Assembly: GCA_944388385.1 (NCBI GenBank)
Contig: CALXIO010000006.1
Coordinates: 25,016-89,015, forward strand
Direction of reading: 5' to 3'
Source: an uncultured Ruminiclostridium sp.
GTDB lineage: Bacteria > Bacillota > Clostridia > Oscillospirales > Ruminococcaceae
DNA length: 64,000 nucleotides
Shown here: positions 33,745 through 40,815 of the stretch, in pieces
Layout: each line of letters starts with the position of its first letter
How positions within the stretch are numbered: position 1 is the first letter of the stretch
Translations under genes and position numbers: made by a program
The notes under the pieces: generated by a model
What the model was told of the DNA's origin: nothing
The model's input: only the letters and a program-made list of their open reading frames with translations
Databases searched by the model: none

Positions 33745-34311
33745 TTATTCCTTTGAAATTATATCCATTTTAATTACCTTTGACAAGGGCAATCCCAAAA
33801 ATCCCCGGCACAGCCTTCTGAATTCCTTCGATGTGGGTGTGCCGTTGGAACTCATAATATCATACACCATATTGACCTCCCTTAGCTGAAAGCCGTCAAT
33901 ATGGGTAAAGCCGTTTTTCTCATAAAAATGCTGACGGCTTATTCTTTCTTCAAAATTATCTGCCCCGGGGTCTGAAGTGGATTCTATTGCCAAAAACAGC
34001 TTTTTATCCTTATAGATTTTTTTAAGTATGGAAAGAGCCTTACTGCCACAGCCCATGCCCCTTACCTTATCATCTATTGCAAGGAAAAATACATAAGCCA
34101 TATTTTCGTCATTTATCACATAGGCAAGACCGCACCAGCTGTCATCATTGAAGATAGAATAAAACACTCCGTTGCGGTGCTTAGCACCCCATGTAAGCAT
34201 AAAATAGGGGCAACGCTCCTCCTTTGGAAAAGCGGTTTTGTAAAGCCTTTTCATATCCCTTTCTTCAGGATAACCGGGCTTGAATTTCCGTAGCTTTACC
34301 ATATTACTCAA
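33745..34311 (-). CDS. GNAT-family N-acetyltransferase
   Basis: The 188-residue protein has the GNAT fold: an N-terminal TAFPKEER region, a beta-strand core with VFFLAIDDKVRGMGCGSKAL (acetyl-CoA loop RGMGCGSKA), then LAIESTSD and HFYEKNGFTH. The substrate is unknown. The likely start is TTG at 34311, four bases after GGAG and overlapping the thioredoxin stop by eight bases. An ATG at 34302 is the alternative, but its spacing to GGAG is 13. It is the last gene of a three-gene operon with the thioredoxin and FTR-like genes. Confidence 0.8.
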   Translation of the reverse strand: MSNMVKLRKFKPGYPEERDMKRLYKTAFPKEERCPYFMLTWGAKHRNGVFYSIFNDDSWCGLAYVINDENMAYVFFLAIDDKVRGMGCGSKALSILKKIYKDKKLFLAIESTSDPGADNFEERISRQHFYEKNGFTHIDGFQLREVNMVYDIMSSNGTPTSKEFRRLCRGFLGLPLSKVIKMDIISKE

Positions 34312-34609
34312 AAAGCTCCAGTATGGATTCCTTACGGTTAAGACCTACTATCTCCCCGATCTTTACGCCGTTATTGTAGGCATAAAGGGTGGGTACTGCA
34401 TCAATTCCGAACTTCATAAGCAGATCCGGGCATTGATCCACATTTACCTTAACCACCGTAATATCCGGATTTTCCTCTGCAAGGCTTTCAAGTACGGGAC
34501 CCATCATTCTGCAGGGCTGACACCATACCGCCCAGAAGTCCACTACTACCTTACCCTTGCTTACTGCTGATTCATATTCAGCTGATGATGTTATATTTAT
34601 TACTGCCAT
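34304..34609 (-). CDS. trxA: Thioredoxin with a WCQPC active site
   Basis: The 101-residue protein is a thioredoxin: VVVDFWAVWCQPCRMMGP with redox Cys30 and Cys33, cis-proline segment DAVPTLYAY and C-terminal helix. The active site has Gln instead of the usual Gly, which should alter the redox potential or partner choice. The ATG at 34609 has GAAAGGATGG upstream; a longer frame to 34684 would overlap the preceding gene. It lies 16 bases downstream of an FTR-like gene, suggesting that ferredoxin-derived electrons may reduce it. Confidence 0.92.
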   Translation of the reverse strand: MAVINITSSAEYESAVSKGKVVVDFWAVWCQPCRMMGPVLESLAEENPDITVVKVNVDQCPDLLMKFGIDAVPTLYAYNNGVKIGEIVGLNRKESILELFE

Positions 34610-34625
34610 AATTATCCATCCTTTC

Positions 34626-34826
34626 TTAATCCTTTGATTTATAGTAGAGCATACAATGACAATAGCCCTCAAAATCCGGGTCATTTATCTGATCCCTGAA
34701 TTCCTTACAGATACATTTATTTTCAGGTATTCTCTGTATGCGACAGGGACAATAGCCGTCCTTTTCTTTAAGTGCCTGTTTAAGGCTTGCCACCAGCTCC
34801 TTGTCCTCGTTAAAGCGCACTGACAT
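34626..34826 (-). CDS. Small ferredoxin-thioredoxin reductase catalytic-chain-like protein
   Basis: The 66-residue protein has CPC at 26-28, CIC at 38-40 and CHC at 56-58. This is the CPC...CxC...CHC pattern of the catalytic beta subunit of ferredoxin:thioredoxin reductase, which holds a 4Fe-4S cluster next to a redox disulfide. It is shorter than plant FTR and the inter-motif spacing differs (nine then fifteen residues). The start ATG at 34826 has GGAAGTGAG upstream. Its place just before thioredoxin supports a role in ferredoxin-linked thiol reduction. No variable (alpha) subunit is adjacent. Confidence 0.8.
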   Translation of the reverse strand: MSVRFNEDKELVASLKQALKEKDGYCPCRIQRIPENKCICKEFRDQINDPDFEGYCHCMLYYKSKD

Positions 34827-34856
34827 AAGCTCACTTCCTTTCCTATATCTATTATC

Positions 34857-34885
34857 AGTATACACCATTTTCTATATAATTTCCA
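34857..34885 (-). promoter_or_regulatory. Promoter of the FTR-like/trxA/GNAT operon
   Basis: Minus-strand TGGAAA (34880-34885), 17-bp spacer, TATACT (34857-34862). Confidence 0.6.
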
Positions 34886-34911
34886 TAGGAAAATAAAAAT
34901 AATTTTACCAC

Positions 34912-34940
34912 TTGAAAAAATTCCTGCTATGGACTATAAT
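34912..34940 (+). promoter_or_regulatory. azlCD promoter
   Basis: TTGAAA (34912-34917), 17-bp spacer, TATAAT (34935-34940). Confidence 0.82.
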
Positions 34941-34977
34941 AAATATCGTTGTTACTATATAAAAAAGGAAATGAAAA

Positions 34978-35694
34978 ATGAGTGCAGTAAATGATTTTAA
35001 AAAGGGGCTGAAGCTGGGCGTTCCCATAGGCCTTGGGTATCTGTCGGTATCCTTCACCTTTGGTATAATGGCATCTGACCTGGGGCTTTATTGGTGGCAG
35101 GCGCTTCTTATATCCATGACTAACCTTACCTCCGCCGGACAATTAGCAGGAGTAAAGCTGATGATTTCCCCGGGGCATTATATAGATATGCTTATATCTC
35201 AGCTTACTATAAACATGAGATACAGCTTTATGGCAATTTCCCTTTCCCAAAAGGCAGACAGCAAGCTGAAGGGAATATACCGCTGGCTTTTGGGATTTGT
35301 CATAACCGATGAAATTTTCGCTGTGGCCTCCGCTGAAGAACGGGTTACAAGAAGCCTTATGACCGGCCTTGCAATAGTACCCTATATAGGCTGGGCTATG
35401 GGCACACTTTTAGGGGCGGTACTTGGTAACATTCTTCCGGGAATAATTATGAGCGCCCTTTGTATAGGTATCTACGGTATGTTTGTGGCAATTATTTCCC
35501 CAAGAGCAGTAAAGGAAAAGCCCATACTTATTACCGTTATAACAGCGGTAGCGTTAAGCTGTCTGTTCTATTATCTGCCGGGACTCAGCTCACTATCCTC
35601 CGGCATATCCGTAAGTATATGTGCGGTAGTGTCCGCAATTATAGGGGCATTACTTTTCCCCCTTCCTGATGTAAAGGAGGAAAACAATGGATAA
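34978..35694 (+). CDS. azlC: AzlC-family branched-chain amino acid exporter subunit
   Basis: The 238-residue membrane protein matches AzlC: KKGLKLGVPIGLGYLSVSFTFGIMA at the N-terminus, LTSAGQLAG, and NMRYSFMAISLSQK. With AzlD it forms an exporter for branched-chain amino acids and analogues such as azaleucine. Ribosome site AAAAAGGAAATG. The stop overlaps the azlD start by eight bases, so translation is coupled. Confidence 0.92.
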   Translation: MSAVNDFKKGLKLGVPIGLGYLSVSFTFGIMASDLGLYWWQALLISMTNLTSAGQLAGVKLMISPGHYIDMLISQLTINMRYSFMAISLSQKADSKLKGIYRWLLGFVITDEIFAVASAEERVTRSLMTGLAIVPYIGWAMGTLLGAVLGNILPGIIMSALCIGIYGMFVAIISPRAVKEKPILITVITAVALSCLFYYLPGLSSLSSGISVSICAVVSAIIGALLFPLPDVKEENNG

Positions 35695-36007
35695 CACCTT
35701 ATTTTTTACCTACCTTATAATAATGGCAGGAACCACCTACCTTATAAGGGCGGTGCCCTTTTCACTTATCAAGGGGAAAATAAAAAACCGCTTTGTGCAG
35801 TCATTTTTATATTATATTCCCTTTACGGTGCTTGCCTGTATGACATTACCCTCAGCATTATATGCCACCGACAGCATACTTTCCGCCGCTGTGGGTCTTT
35901 TAGCAGGAATGATAGCCGCAATACTTGGCAGAGGACTGCTTACGGTAAGTATAATATCCTGTGTATTTGTATTTATAACAGAGCTTATCATGAATTTCAT
36001 AAAATAA
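35687..36007 (+). CDS. azlD: AzlD-family small subunit of the branched-chain amino acid exporter
   Basis: The 106-residue protein has three to four hydrophobic segments and the family motifs TYLIRAVPF, YIPFTVLACMTLPS and AGMIAAIL. Its start AACAATGG lies inside the end of azlC, with GGAGG at 35676-35680 as ribosome site. AzlD partners AzlC in the membrane. Confidence 0.92.
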   Translation: MDNTLFFTYLIIMAGTTYLIRAVPFSLIKGKIKNRFVQSFLYYIPFTVLACMTLPSALYATDSILSAAVGLLAGMIAAILGRGLLTVSIISCVFVFITELIMNFIK

Positions 36008-36009
36008 AA

Positions 36010-36034
36010 AGAGAGGGGAAGCCCTCTCTTTTTT
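36010..36034. terminator. Bidirectional terminator between azlD and the GH25 gene
   Basis: AGAGAGGG-GAAG-CCCTCTCT with A and T tracts on the two sides. Confidence 0.87.
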
Positions 36035-37436
36035 ATCTGTTATTAAGATTAAATTCCTTTGTGTATGCCTCAAAGTCTATGTAGCCCTTGTCAAGGTCCA
36101 CATCTCCGTTTATGCCGGGGACTGAGCCCTTCCAGGAATATTGCCACAGGAAATAGGGGTCATCATAGGCAGGACTGTCGGTATCCACATGGGCTACCCA
36201 TACAGGATAATCCTTTAACTGCTCCATATCAAGATAATATGCAAGGAATGAAGCATAGGAATATACCATGGGAACATAGCCTGCATTCTTGATTTCCTCA
36301 CAGAAGACCTGTGTCATGGCGGTAAGCTCCGCCTTTGTATAGCCGTTATTTATATACCAGGGGTCCTCTATATCAAATACAACAGGGTAGGAAACATCAT
36401 AATTTCTTATAAGGCTTATAACAAATTTTGCTTCCTCTCTTGCCTGCTCCACATTTTCCGCATAGCAGTAATGATATACACCGAAGGGTATGTTATTTTG
36501 CATAGCCCCAAGAGCATTCTGATGAAAATAGGAATCGTTTGTTACAAGATTGTTGTCATTAAGCCTTCCTCGACTGCTTCTTATAATAGCAAAGTCCACC
36601 ATGCCGGATGCGGCAACCTCTGCCCAGTCAATATCCCCCTGGGCATAGCTTACATCAATTCCGTCAAGCTCAACTCCTGTATGTAAAAGCATATTTTCAA
36701 GGGATAATGCCTTGTCATCATAGGGCTTGCGGTTATCTATAACAATAACATCGCCGCCGTTTGTATAAAGACCCTCAACTCTGAATACACAATTTTCATC
36801 CAAAGTAAGGGAGCCGTTATTTGTAGCCTTGCCGTTTTTGTTTATGGTAAAGTCACAGTCCACATTTACAACAGACTGATTACCAAAAGTAAGCTCGCCG
36901 TCTACGAAAAATTCACCGTCCGGGAAATATGCCGTATTGTCAAGGGTGGTATTTCCGGAAAAATGAGTATATCCGCCGGAGGAGAAAAGAGAGCCGGCAT
37001 AAAAATTTGTATCCCCCTGAAGTGACAGAGAGGAATTATCCTCGCAGTTCATTTTGCCGTAAAGTCCTATAGAGGAGGTATTATAAGCGGCAAGCAGTCC
37101 GTATACCGTCATATCGCCCCTTACTGTAAGCCTGCCTCTTACTATGGCAGAACCGCCGTTTTCAACAGAAAGCAAGCCCTCGGTAGTAAGGGATGAACCT
37201 TGTGTCACATTAAGACTGCCTCCGGGAAGTATGTACATATTGCTTGAAGCAGGAAGGGTAAAGCTGCCGTTTACCGTTACAGGCTCCTCAATATAATATG
37301 TATGATTTTCCGCCGGGGGAGTAGTGCCGTCCCAGGTAAAGGGGTTGTTACTGGCGGCAAAAACCGGAAGATAAAGAGAGCTACCGGAAAAGACCGCTGC
37401 AAGCCCTGCGGCTATTATTCTTTTTTTAATGGCCAT
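36033..37436 (-). CDS. Secreted beta-solenoid protein with C-terminal GH25 lysozyme domain
   Basis: The 467-residue protein starts with a signal peptide (basic KKR, hydrophobic to VFAAS). About 180 residues of short imperfect beta-strand repeats rich in Gly, Ser, Thr and Asn follow (for example GSLNVTQGSSLTTEG), resembling a right-handed beta-helix or bactofilin-like solenoid. From about residue 245 there is a GH25 muramidase: ELDGIDVSYAQGDIDW, catalytic DIED in PVVFDIEDPW, PVWVAHVD and WQYSW with a C-terminal GDVDLD. It should cleave peptidoglycan outside the cell. ATG at 37436 is preferred over TTG at 37445, which sits too close to GGAGGTGA. Confidence 0.87.
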   Translation of the reverse strand: MAIKKRIIAAGLAAVFSGSSLYLPVFAASNNPFTWDGTTPPAENHTYYIEEPVTVNGSFTLPASSNMYILPGGSLNVTQGSSLTTEGLLSVENGGSAIVRGRLTVRGDMTVYGLLAAYNTSSIGLYGKMNCEDNSSLSLQGDTNFYAGSLFSSGGYTHFSGNTTLDNTAYFPDGEFFVDGELTFGNQSVVNVDCDFTINKNGKATNNGSLTLDENCVFRVEGLYTNGGDVIVIDNRKPYDDKALSLENMLLHTGVELDGIDVSYAQGDIDWAEVAASGMVDFAIIRSSRGRLNDNNLVTNDSYFHQNALGAMQNNIPFGVYHYCYAENVEQAREEAKFVISLIRNYDVSYPVVFDIEDPWYINNGYTKAELTAMTQVFCEEIKNAGYVPMVYSYASFLAYYLDMEQLKDYPVWVAHVDTDSPAYDDPYFLWQYSWKGSVPGINGDVDLDKGYIDFEAYTKEFNLNNR

Positions 37437-37468
37437 TTTCGGCAATCACCTCCAAATTTCTATATCTC

Positions 37469-37498
37469 TATTTTCTCATAAAATCACAACAATGTCAA
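37469..37498 (-). promoter_or_regulatory. Probable promoter of the GH25 gene
   Basis: A consensus TTGACA on the minus strand (37493-37498). The best -10 candidates, GAAAAT or AAAATA at 37469-37475, are poor. Confidence 0.45.
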
Positions 37499-37713
37499 GA
37501 GGAAATAAATAACTTATATTTATTCTTCATAAATATGCCTTTAATATTTTGTTATGACAGCATACTGTCCTTAACGTTTTTTTAGTAAATTAAATGTAAT
37601 TTAACAAGAACTCGTTACATTGAGCGTTAAAATTGAACAATTTGTATAAATTATTTGTTTTATATTATTATAAATGCACAAAGAGATAGTTTGATTTATG
37701 GGCAAAATGTATA
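37499..37713. other. AT-rich divergent intergenic region
   Basis: About 215 bp of very AT-rich sequence between the two surface-protein genes. I see no RNA gene. A 41-codon frame at 37698-37823 spans the promoter and is not considered coding. Confidence 0.5.
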
Positions 37714-37742
37714 TTGAATTTGCCCTTGAAATCAAGTATAAT
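37714..37742 (+). promoter_or_regulatory. Promoter of the PETG-anchored surface protein gene
   Basis: TTGAAT (37714-37719), 17-bp spacer, TATAAT (37737-37742), with a leader of about 70 nt and a TGGAGGA ribosome site. Confidence 0.82.
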
Positions 37743-37819
37743 AAACGTAATATCAGTACAATGAGTTTGAGTGTTGTGCCGATTAAAAACGATTACATAT
37801 TTTATGGAGGAAAATTAAC

Positions 37820-38644
37820 ATGAGCATGTTAAAGAAATTATCAGCAGCTGCAGTTGCTACCCTTGTCGGTGCTTCTCTTGTTGCAGTAGTTGGTGCAGAA
37901 ACAGTAGGTATCGGTTTCCAGACAAATACTTACACATTCCGTAACCACCACGGCCAGAGCACTTGCGTATTCTGGGATGACACATGGTACGAAGAAAATG
38001 AAGCAGGTGAATTTGACAACGGTTATGTTGCTGAAGGCTTCACAGTATCTGATGCTACAGTTACAGGCGACGGCCAGTACACAGTAAAGGTTTCCGGCAT
38101 TCCTGCTAACAACCTTTCACAGACAGGTGAAAACGTAGGCTTCAACTTCATCAAGCTTTCTTCTGATATTGATCCTACAAAGTACCCCGATCTCAAGATC
38201 ACAGTTAACTCTGTAAAGATCGGCGATACAGCATACGATGTTAACACAACACTTGACGGTGTTGCTGACAACGATGTTGCAGACTTCTCTATCGAGAATG
38301 TAACAGCTGATGATTATTCAGACGAAGGATTTGCTACACTTGAAGGTACTGTAAATGTAAACGTATGGAATATGTACGCTCAGGATGGTAGCCTTCTTAC
38401 AGCTGATCAGTCTGCTGTATTCGGCGATATCGAAGTAACATTCACAGTTGAAGGTATGGTAGAGGGTGCTCCCGCTACAGACGCTCCTGCTACAGACGCT
38501 CCTGCTACAGACGCTCCCGCTACAGATGCTCCCGCTACAGATGCTCCTGCCAGCCCCGAAACAGGTGCTGAAGGTATCGCAGTAGTTGCAGGTGTTGCAG
38601 TTCTCGCTACAACAGCAGCAATCGTTGCTAAGAAGAGAAAGTAA
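37820..38644 (+). CDS. Secreted surface protein with TDAPA repeats and PETG-type sorting signal
   Basis: The 274-residue protein has a signal peptide (residues 1-26, ending GAE) and a beta-rich domain of about 190 residues with few Cys. Then come five APATD repeats and the end SPETGAEG, a hydrophobic helix and KKRK. The last part has the architecture of a sortase sorting signal, with SPETG in place of LPXTG. The codons are strongly biased to those of abundant proteins (ATC, AAC, GGT, GCT), so it is probably a major surface protein. I do not recognise the main domain. No sortase gene is in the window. Confidence 0.82.
   Translation: MSMLKKLSAAAVATLVGASLVAVVGAETVGIGFQTNTYTFRNHHGQSTCVFWDDTWYEENEAGEFDNGYVAEGFTVSDATVTGDGQYTVKVSGIPANNLSQTGENVGFNFIKLSSDIDPTKYPDLKITVNSVKIGDTAYDVNTTLDGVADNDVADFSIENVTADDYSDEGFATLEGTVNVNVWNMYAQDGSLLTADQSAVFGDIEVTFTVEGMVEGAPATDAPATDAPATDAPATDAPATDAPASPETGAEGIAVVAGVAVLATTAAIVAKKRK
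38468..38551 (+). repeat. 15-bp tandem repeat coding APATD
   Basis: Five units of GCTCCYGCTACAGAY at 38468-38542, plus a partial sixth. It is a likely site of length variation. Confidence 0.92.
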
Positions 38645-38663
38645 TTATTACTTGAATAAAAGA

Positions 38664-38694
38664 TAAAGGCTTCATACGAAGCCTTTATTTTTTT
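38664..38694 (+). terminator. Terminator of the surface protein gene
   Basis: TAAAGGCTTC-ATAC-GAAGCCTTTA then a T run. The convergent gene's stop codon lies within its left arm. Confidence 0.87.
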
Positions 38695-39037
38695 GTGTAA
38701 TTTCCCTTGAAATATCCTTATTTATAATAACTGCCCTTGCGGTAAGGTCCTTTATAAGACAGACCTCACAATGAAGAGGCAGTTTTATTTTTGTAAGGCG
38801 AAGGGTGTTATCAAGGTTGATATAAAGATGTGTGGAAATGAAATTTCCGCTTTTTATATAAAGAAAATGGGGATATAAGATATATTCCACCGAACGAAAC
38901 CTTATAAACAGCCACACAATAACAGCAAGCATTAAAAAAGCTGTTATGGGGTGACCCTTTAAGGCGGTAATAACTACCGGTATAAATAAAACAAGGCATA
39001 TAAGACACAGGGTTTTAATATCCGCTTTACAAGTCAT
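38672..39037 (-). CDS. Small membrane protein with two helices and a PH-like tail
   Basis: The 121-residue protein has two adjacent membrane helices (about 8-44). A beta-rich tail beginning RSVEYILYPHFLYIKSGNF resembles bacterial PH (YdbS-like) domains. I cannot name a function. AAAGGTGG lies nine bases before ATG, supporting translation. It is divergent from the alanine symporter, with about 50 bp between starts. Confidence 0.65.
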   Translation of the reverse strand: MTCKADIKTLCLICLVLFIPVVITALKGHPITAFLMLAVIVWLFIRFRSVEYILYPHFLYIKSGNFISTHLYINLDNTLRLTKIKLPLHCEVCLIKDLTARAVIINKDISREITQKNKGFV

Positions 39038-39089
39038 AGAAAAAAGCCACCTTTAATATAATGATACAAGCTATATTAAGGAGGACCCT

Positions 39090-40382
39090 ATGGAGCTTGT
39101 AAAATTTCTTAATGAAAATATAGTATGGGGCATACCCATGCTGATATTATTTGCATTATGCGGCATTATATTTACGGTGAGAATAAAATTCGGCCAGGTG
39201 CTAGGCTTTAAGGACATAGTAAAAAGTATGCTTGTAAAGGGGGAGGACAAGGGGATAAATCCCTTTTCAGCCCTTACCGCCGCCCTTGGTACTACCCTTG
39301 GCACAGGTAACATTATAGCCGTAGGAACGGCCATCGGTGTAGGGGGTGCAGGGTCGGTTTTCTGGATGTGGATAAGTGCTATTATCGGCATGGCAACCGC
39401 CTACGGAGAGGTTAATTTAGGAATGAAATACCGCCGTAAAACAGCCACCGGCTACAAGGATGCCCCCTTTGGGTATATAAGAAAGGCCTTTGGCAGGGCA
39501 GGGGGAATATGTGCAGGATTTTTTGCATTATGCTGTTTATTTGCCGCCTTTGGTATGGGAAATATGGCGCAGATAAATTCCGCCGCAGTAATAATAAAGG
39601 ACAGCACAGGTATAAGCCCCATTATAGTGGGGCTAGTCAGCGGAGGGATAATTCTTACAGTAGCCGCCGGAGGAATAAACCGCCTTGCAAAAATCACCTC
39701 GATAGCAATCCCGGTGGTGTCATTTCTCTATATTTTCGGCTGTTTATATGTGATAGGAATGAATATAGAAAGGCTTCCCCGTTGTATAGCCGATATAATC
39801 ACCGGGGCATTTTCCTTAAAAGGTGCTGCCGGCGGGGCAATAGGGGGAGGAATGCTACTTGCCCTTCAATGGGGAGTAAAACGAGGGGTATTTTCAAACG
39901 AAGCCGGCCTTGGCTCATCGGTTATAATCCACACCAAAACAGCAAGTAAGGACGGCATAAATCAAGGAAAATGCGCCATGCTTCAGGTATTTATAGATAC
40001 TATTCTAATGTGCAGTCTTACTGCCTTTTGTATTTTATGCAGTAACAGTGACAATCTCACCCCGGAGGGAGGAAAAATGGCATATATAGCCTTTGAATCG
40101 GGGCTTGGGGATTTAGGGGGAATATTTTTATCCCTGTCAATATTTATCTTTGCCATATCCACCGCCTCCGGCTGGTGGCTATACGGCAAGGAATGTTTTT
40201 GTTATATATTCAAAAACAACGGAGTAAAACTATACACAGCGATATATATTATACTTGCAATCATGGGAGCAATAATAAAGAGTGAAGTGGTATGGGAATT
40301 ATCGGACCTATTCAACGGCCTTATGGCATTACCGAATCTGATAGCCTTGTTAAGGTTGATGAAAGAGGTGGAGTGGAAGTGA
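39090..40382 (+). CDS. Alanine/sodium symporter, AGCS family
   Basis: The 430-residue permease has about ten helices and the AGCS motifs FSALTAALGTTLGTGNI near residue 60, AYGEVNLGMKYRRK, and RGVFSNEAGLGSS near 270. These proteins import alanine or glycine with sodium. Ribosome site AAGGAGG. Its end is followed by the GC-rich repeat region rather than an immediate terminator. Confidence 0.92.
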   Translation: MELVKFLNENIVWGIPMLILFALCGIIFTVRIKFGQVLGFKDIVKSMLVKGEDKGINPFSALTAALGTTLGTGNIIAVGTAIGVGGAGSVFWMWISAIIGMATAYGEVNLGMKYRRKTATGYKDAPFGYIRKAFGRAGGICAGFFALCCLFAAFGMGNMAQINSAAVIIKDSTGISPIIVGLVSGGIILTVAAGGINRLAKITSIAIPVVSFLYIFGCLYVIGMNIERLPRCIADIITGAFSLKGAAGGAIGGGMLLALQWGVKRGVFSNEAGLGSSVIIHTKTASKDGINQGKCAMLQVFIDTILMCSLTAFCILCSNSDNLTPEGGKMAYIAFESGLGDLGGIFLSLSIFIFAISTASGWWLYGKECFCYIFKNNGVKLYTAIYIILAIMGAIIKSEVVWELSDLFNGLMALPNLIALLRLMKEVEWK

Positions 40383-40632
40383 GGGAATTTTAGGCGGTAG
40401 CCCTTCGCTATTAGCACAGGGGTTTATACACACCCCCTCCCGAGGGGAGGGGGCGGGGGTGGGTGGAGTGCCGACAGTAGTCGAAAAAAAGGGGGCGCAC
40501 CGCCCCTTATGTGTGTGCATTATTCCAACCGCAGTCGAAAATAATAAATGGGGCGCACCGCCCCTTATGGGCAACCAAAATTCCCACCCCACTAAAAAAA
40601 TAAAAGGATACACATACCCCCAAAATCCCCGA
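40383..40632. repeat. Intergenic hairpin-repeat island with two copies of a short repeat
   Basis: A C/G-rich hairpin CCCCCTCCC-GAG-GGGAGGGGG (40433-40453) is followed by copy A (40471-40510: CCGACAGTAGTCGAAAA to CACCGCCCCTTA). Copy B lies at 40525-40569 (the same AGTCGAAAA to CACCGCCCCTTA core). Related DNA lies at 55483-55558. Short frames across it are repeat artefacts. Confidence 0.75.
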
Positions 40633-40681
40633 AATCCCCACAAATAGCCTATTATTTGTATAGGATTTAGGGATTTTTTTC
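40633..40681 (+). terminator. Probable terminator before pckG
   Basis: AAATCCC (from about 40632) pairs with GGGATTT, enclosing the inner inverted repeat CCTAT-N7-ATAGG (40648-40664), and is followed by a T run. Confidence 0.6.
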
Positions 40682-40700
40682 AAAAATCGCAATTTTTCTA

Positions 40701-40729
40701 TTGACCTATTGCAAAAAATAGGTTATAAT
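40701..40729 (+). promoter_or_regulatory. pckG promoter with palindromic operator candidate
   Basis: TTGACC (40701-40706), 17-bp spacer, TATAAT (40724-40729). A perfect inverted repeat CCTATT-N6-AATAGG (40705-40722) fills the spacer. The leader then carries a hairpin GAACAAG-GGCA-CTTGTTC (40740-40757). Confidence 0.8.
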
Positions 40730-40815
40730 AGTAAATGGCGAACAAGGGCACTTGTTCATGAATTAGTATAAAGACGGCATTTGCCATCTAATAAAGAAAA
40801 GGAGAAATTTTCAGT

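Noticed and set aside
37698..37823. A 41-codon frame ending in the start of the PETG surface protein gene
   Set aside because: It contains the consensus promoter of that gene and has no ribosome site, so it is upstream of the transcript start.
38468..38551. 15-bp tandem repeat considered as an intergenic satellite
   Set aside because: It is within a coding frame and encodes APATD units before a sorting signal.
40350..40647. Overlapping short frames on both strands in the repeat island after the alanine symporter
   Set aside because: They are Pro/Arg-rich translations of G/C-run repeats without ribosome sites.
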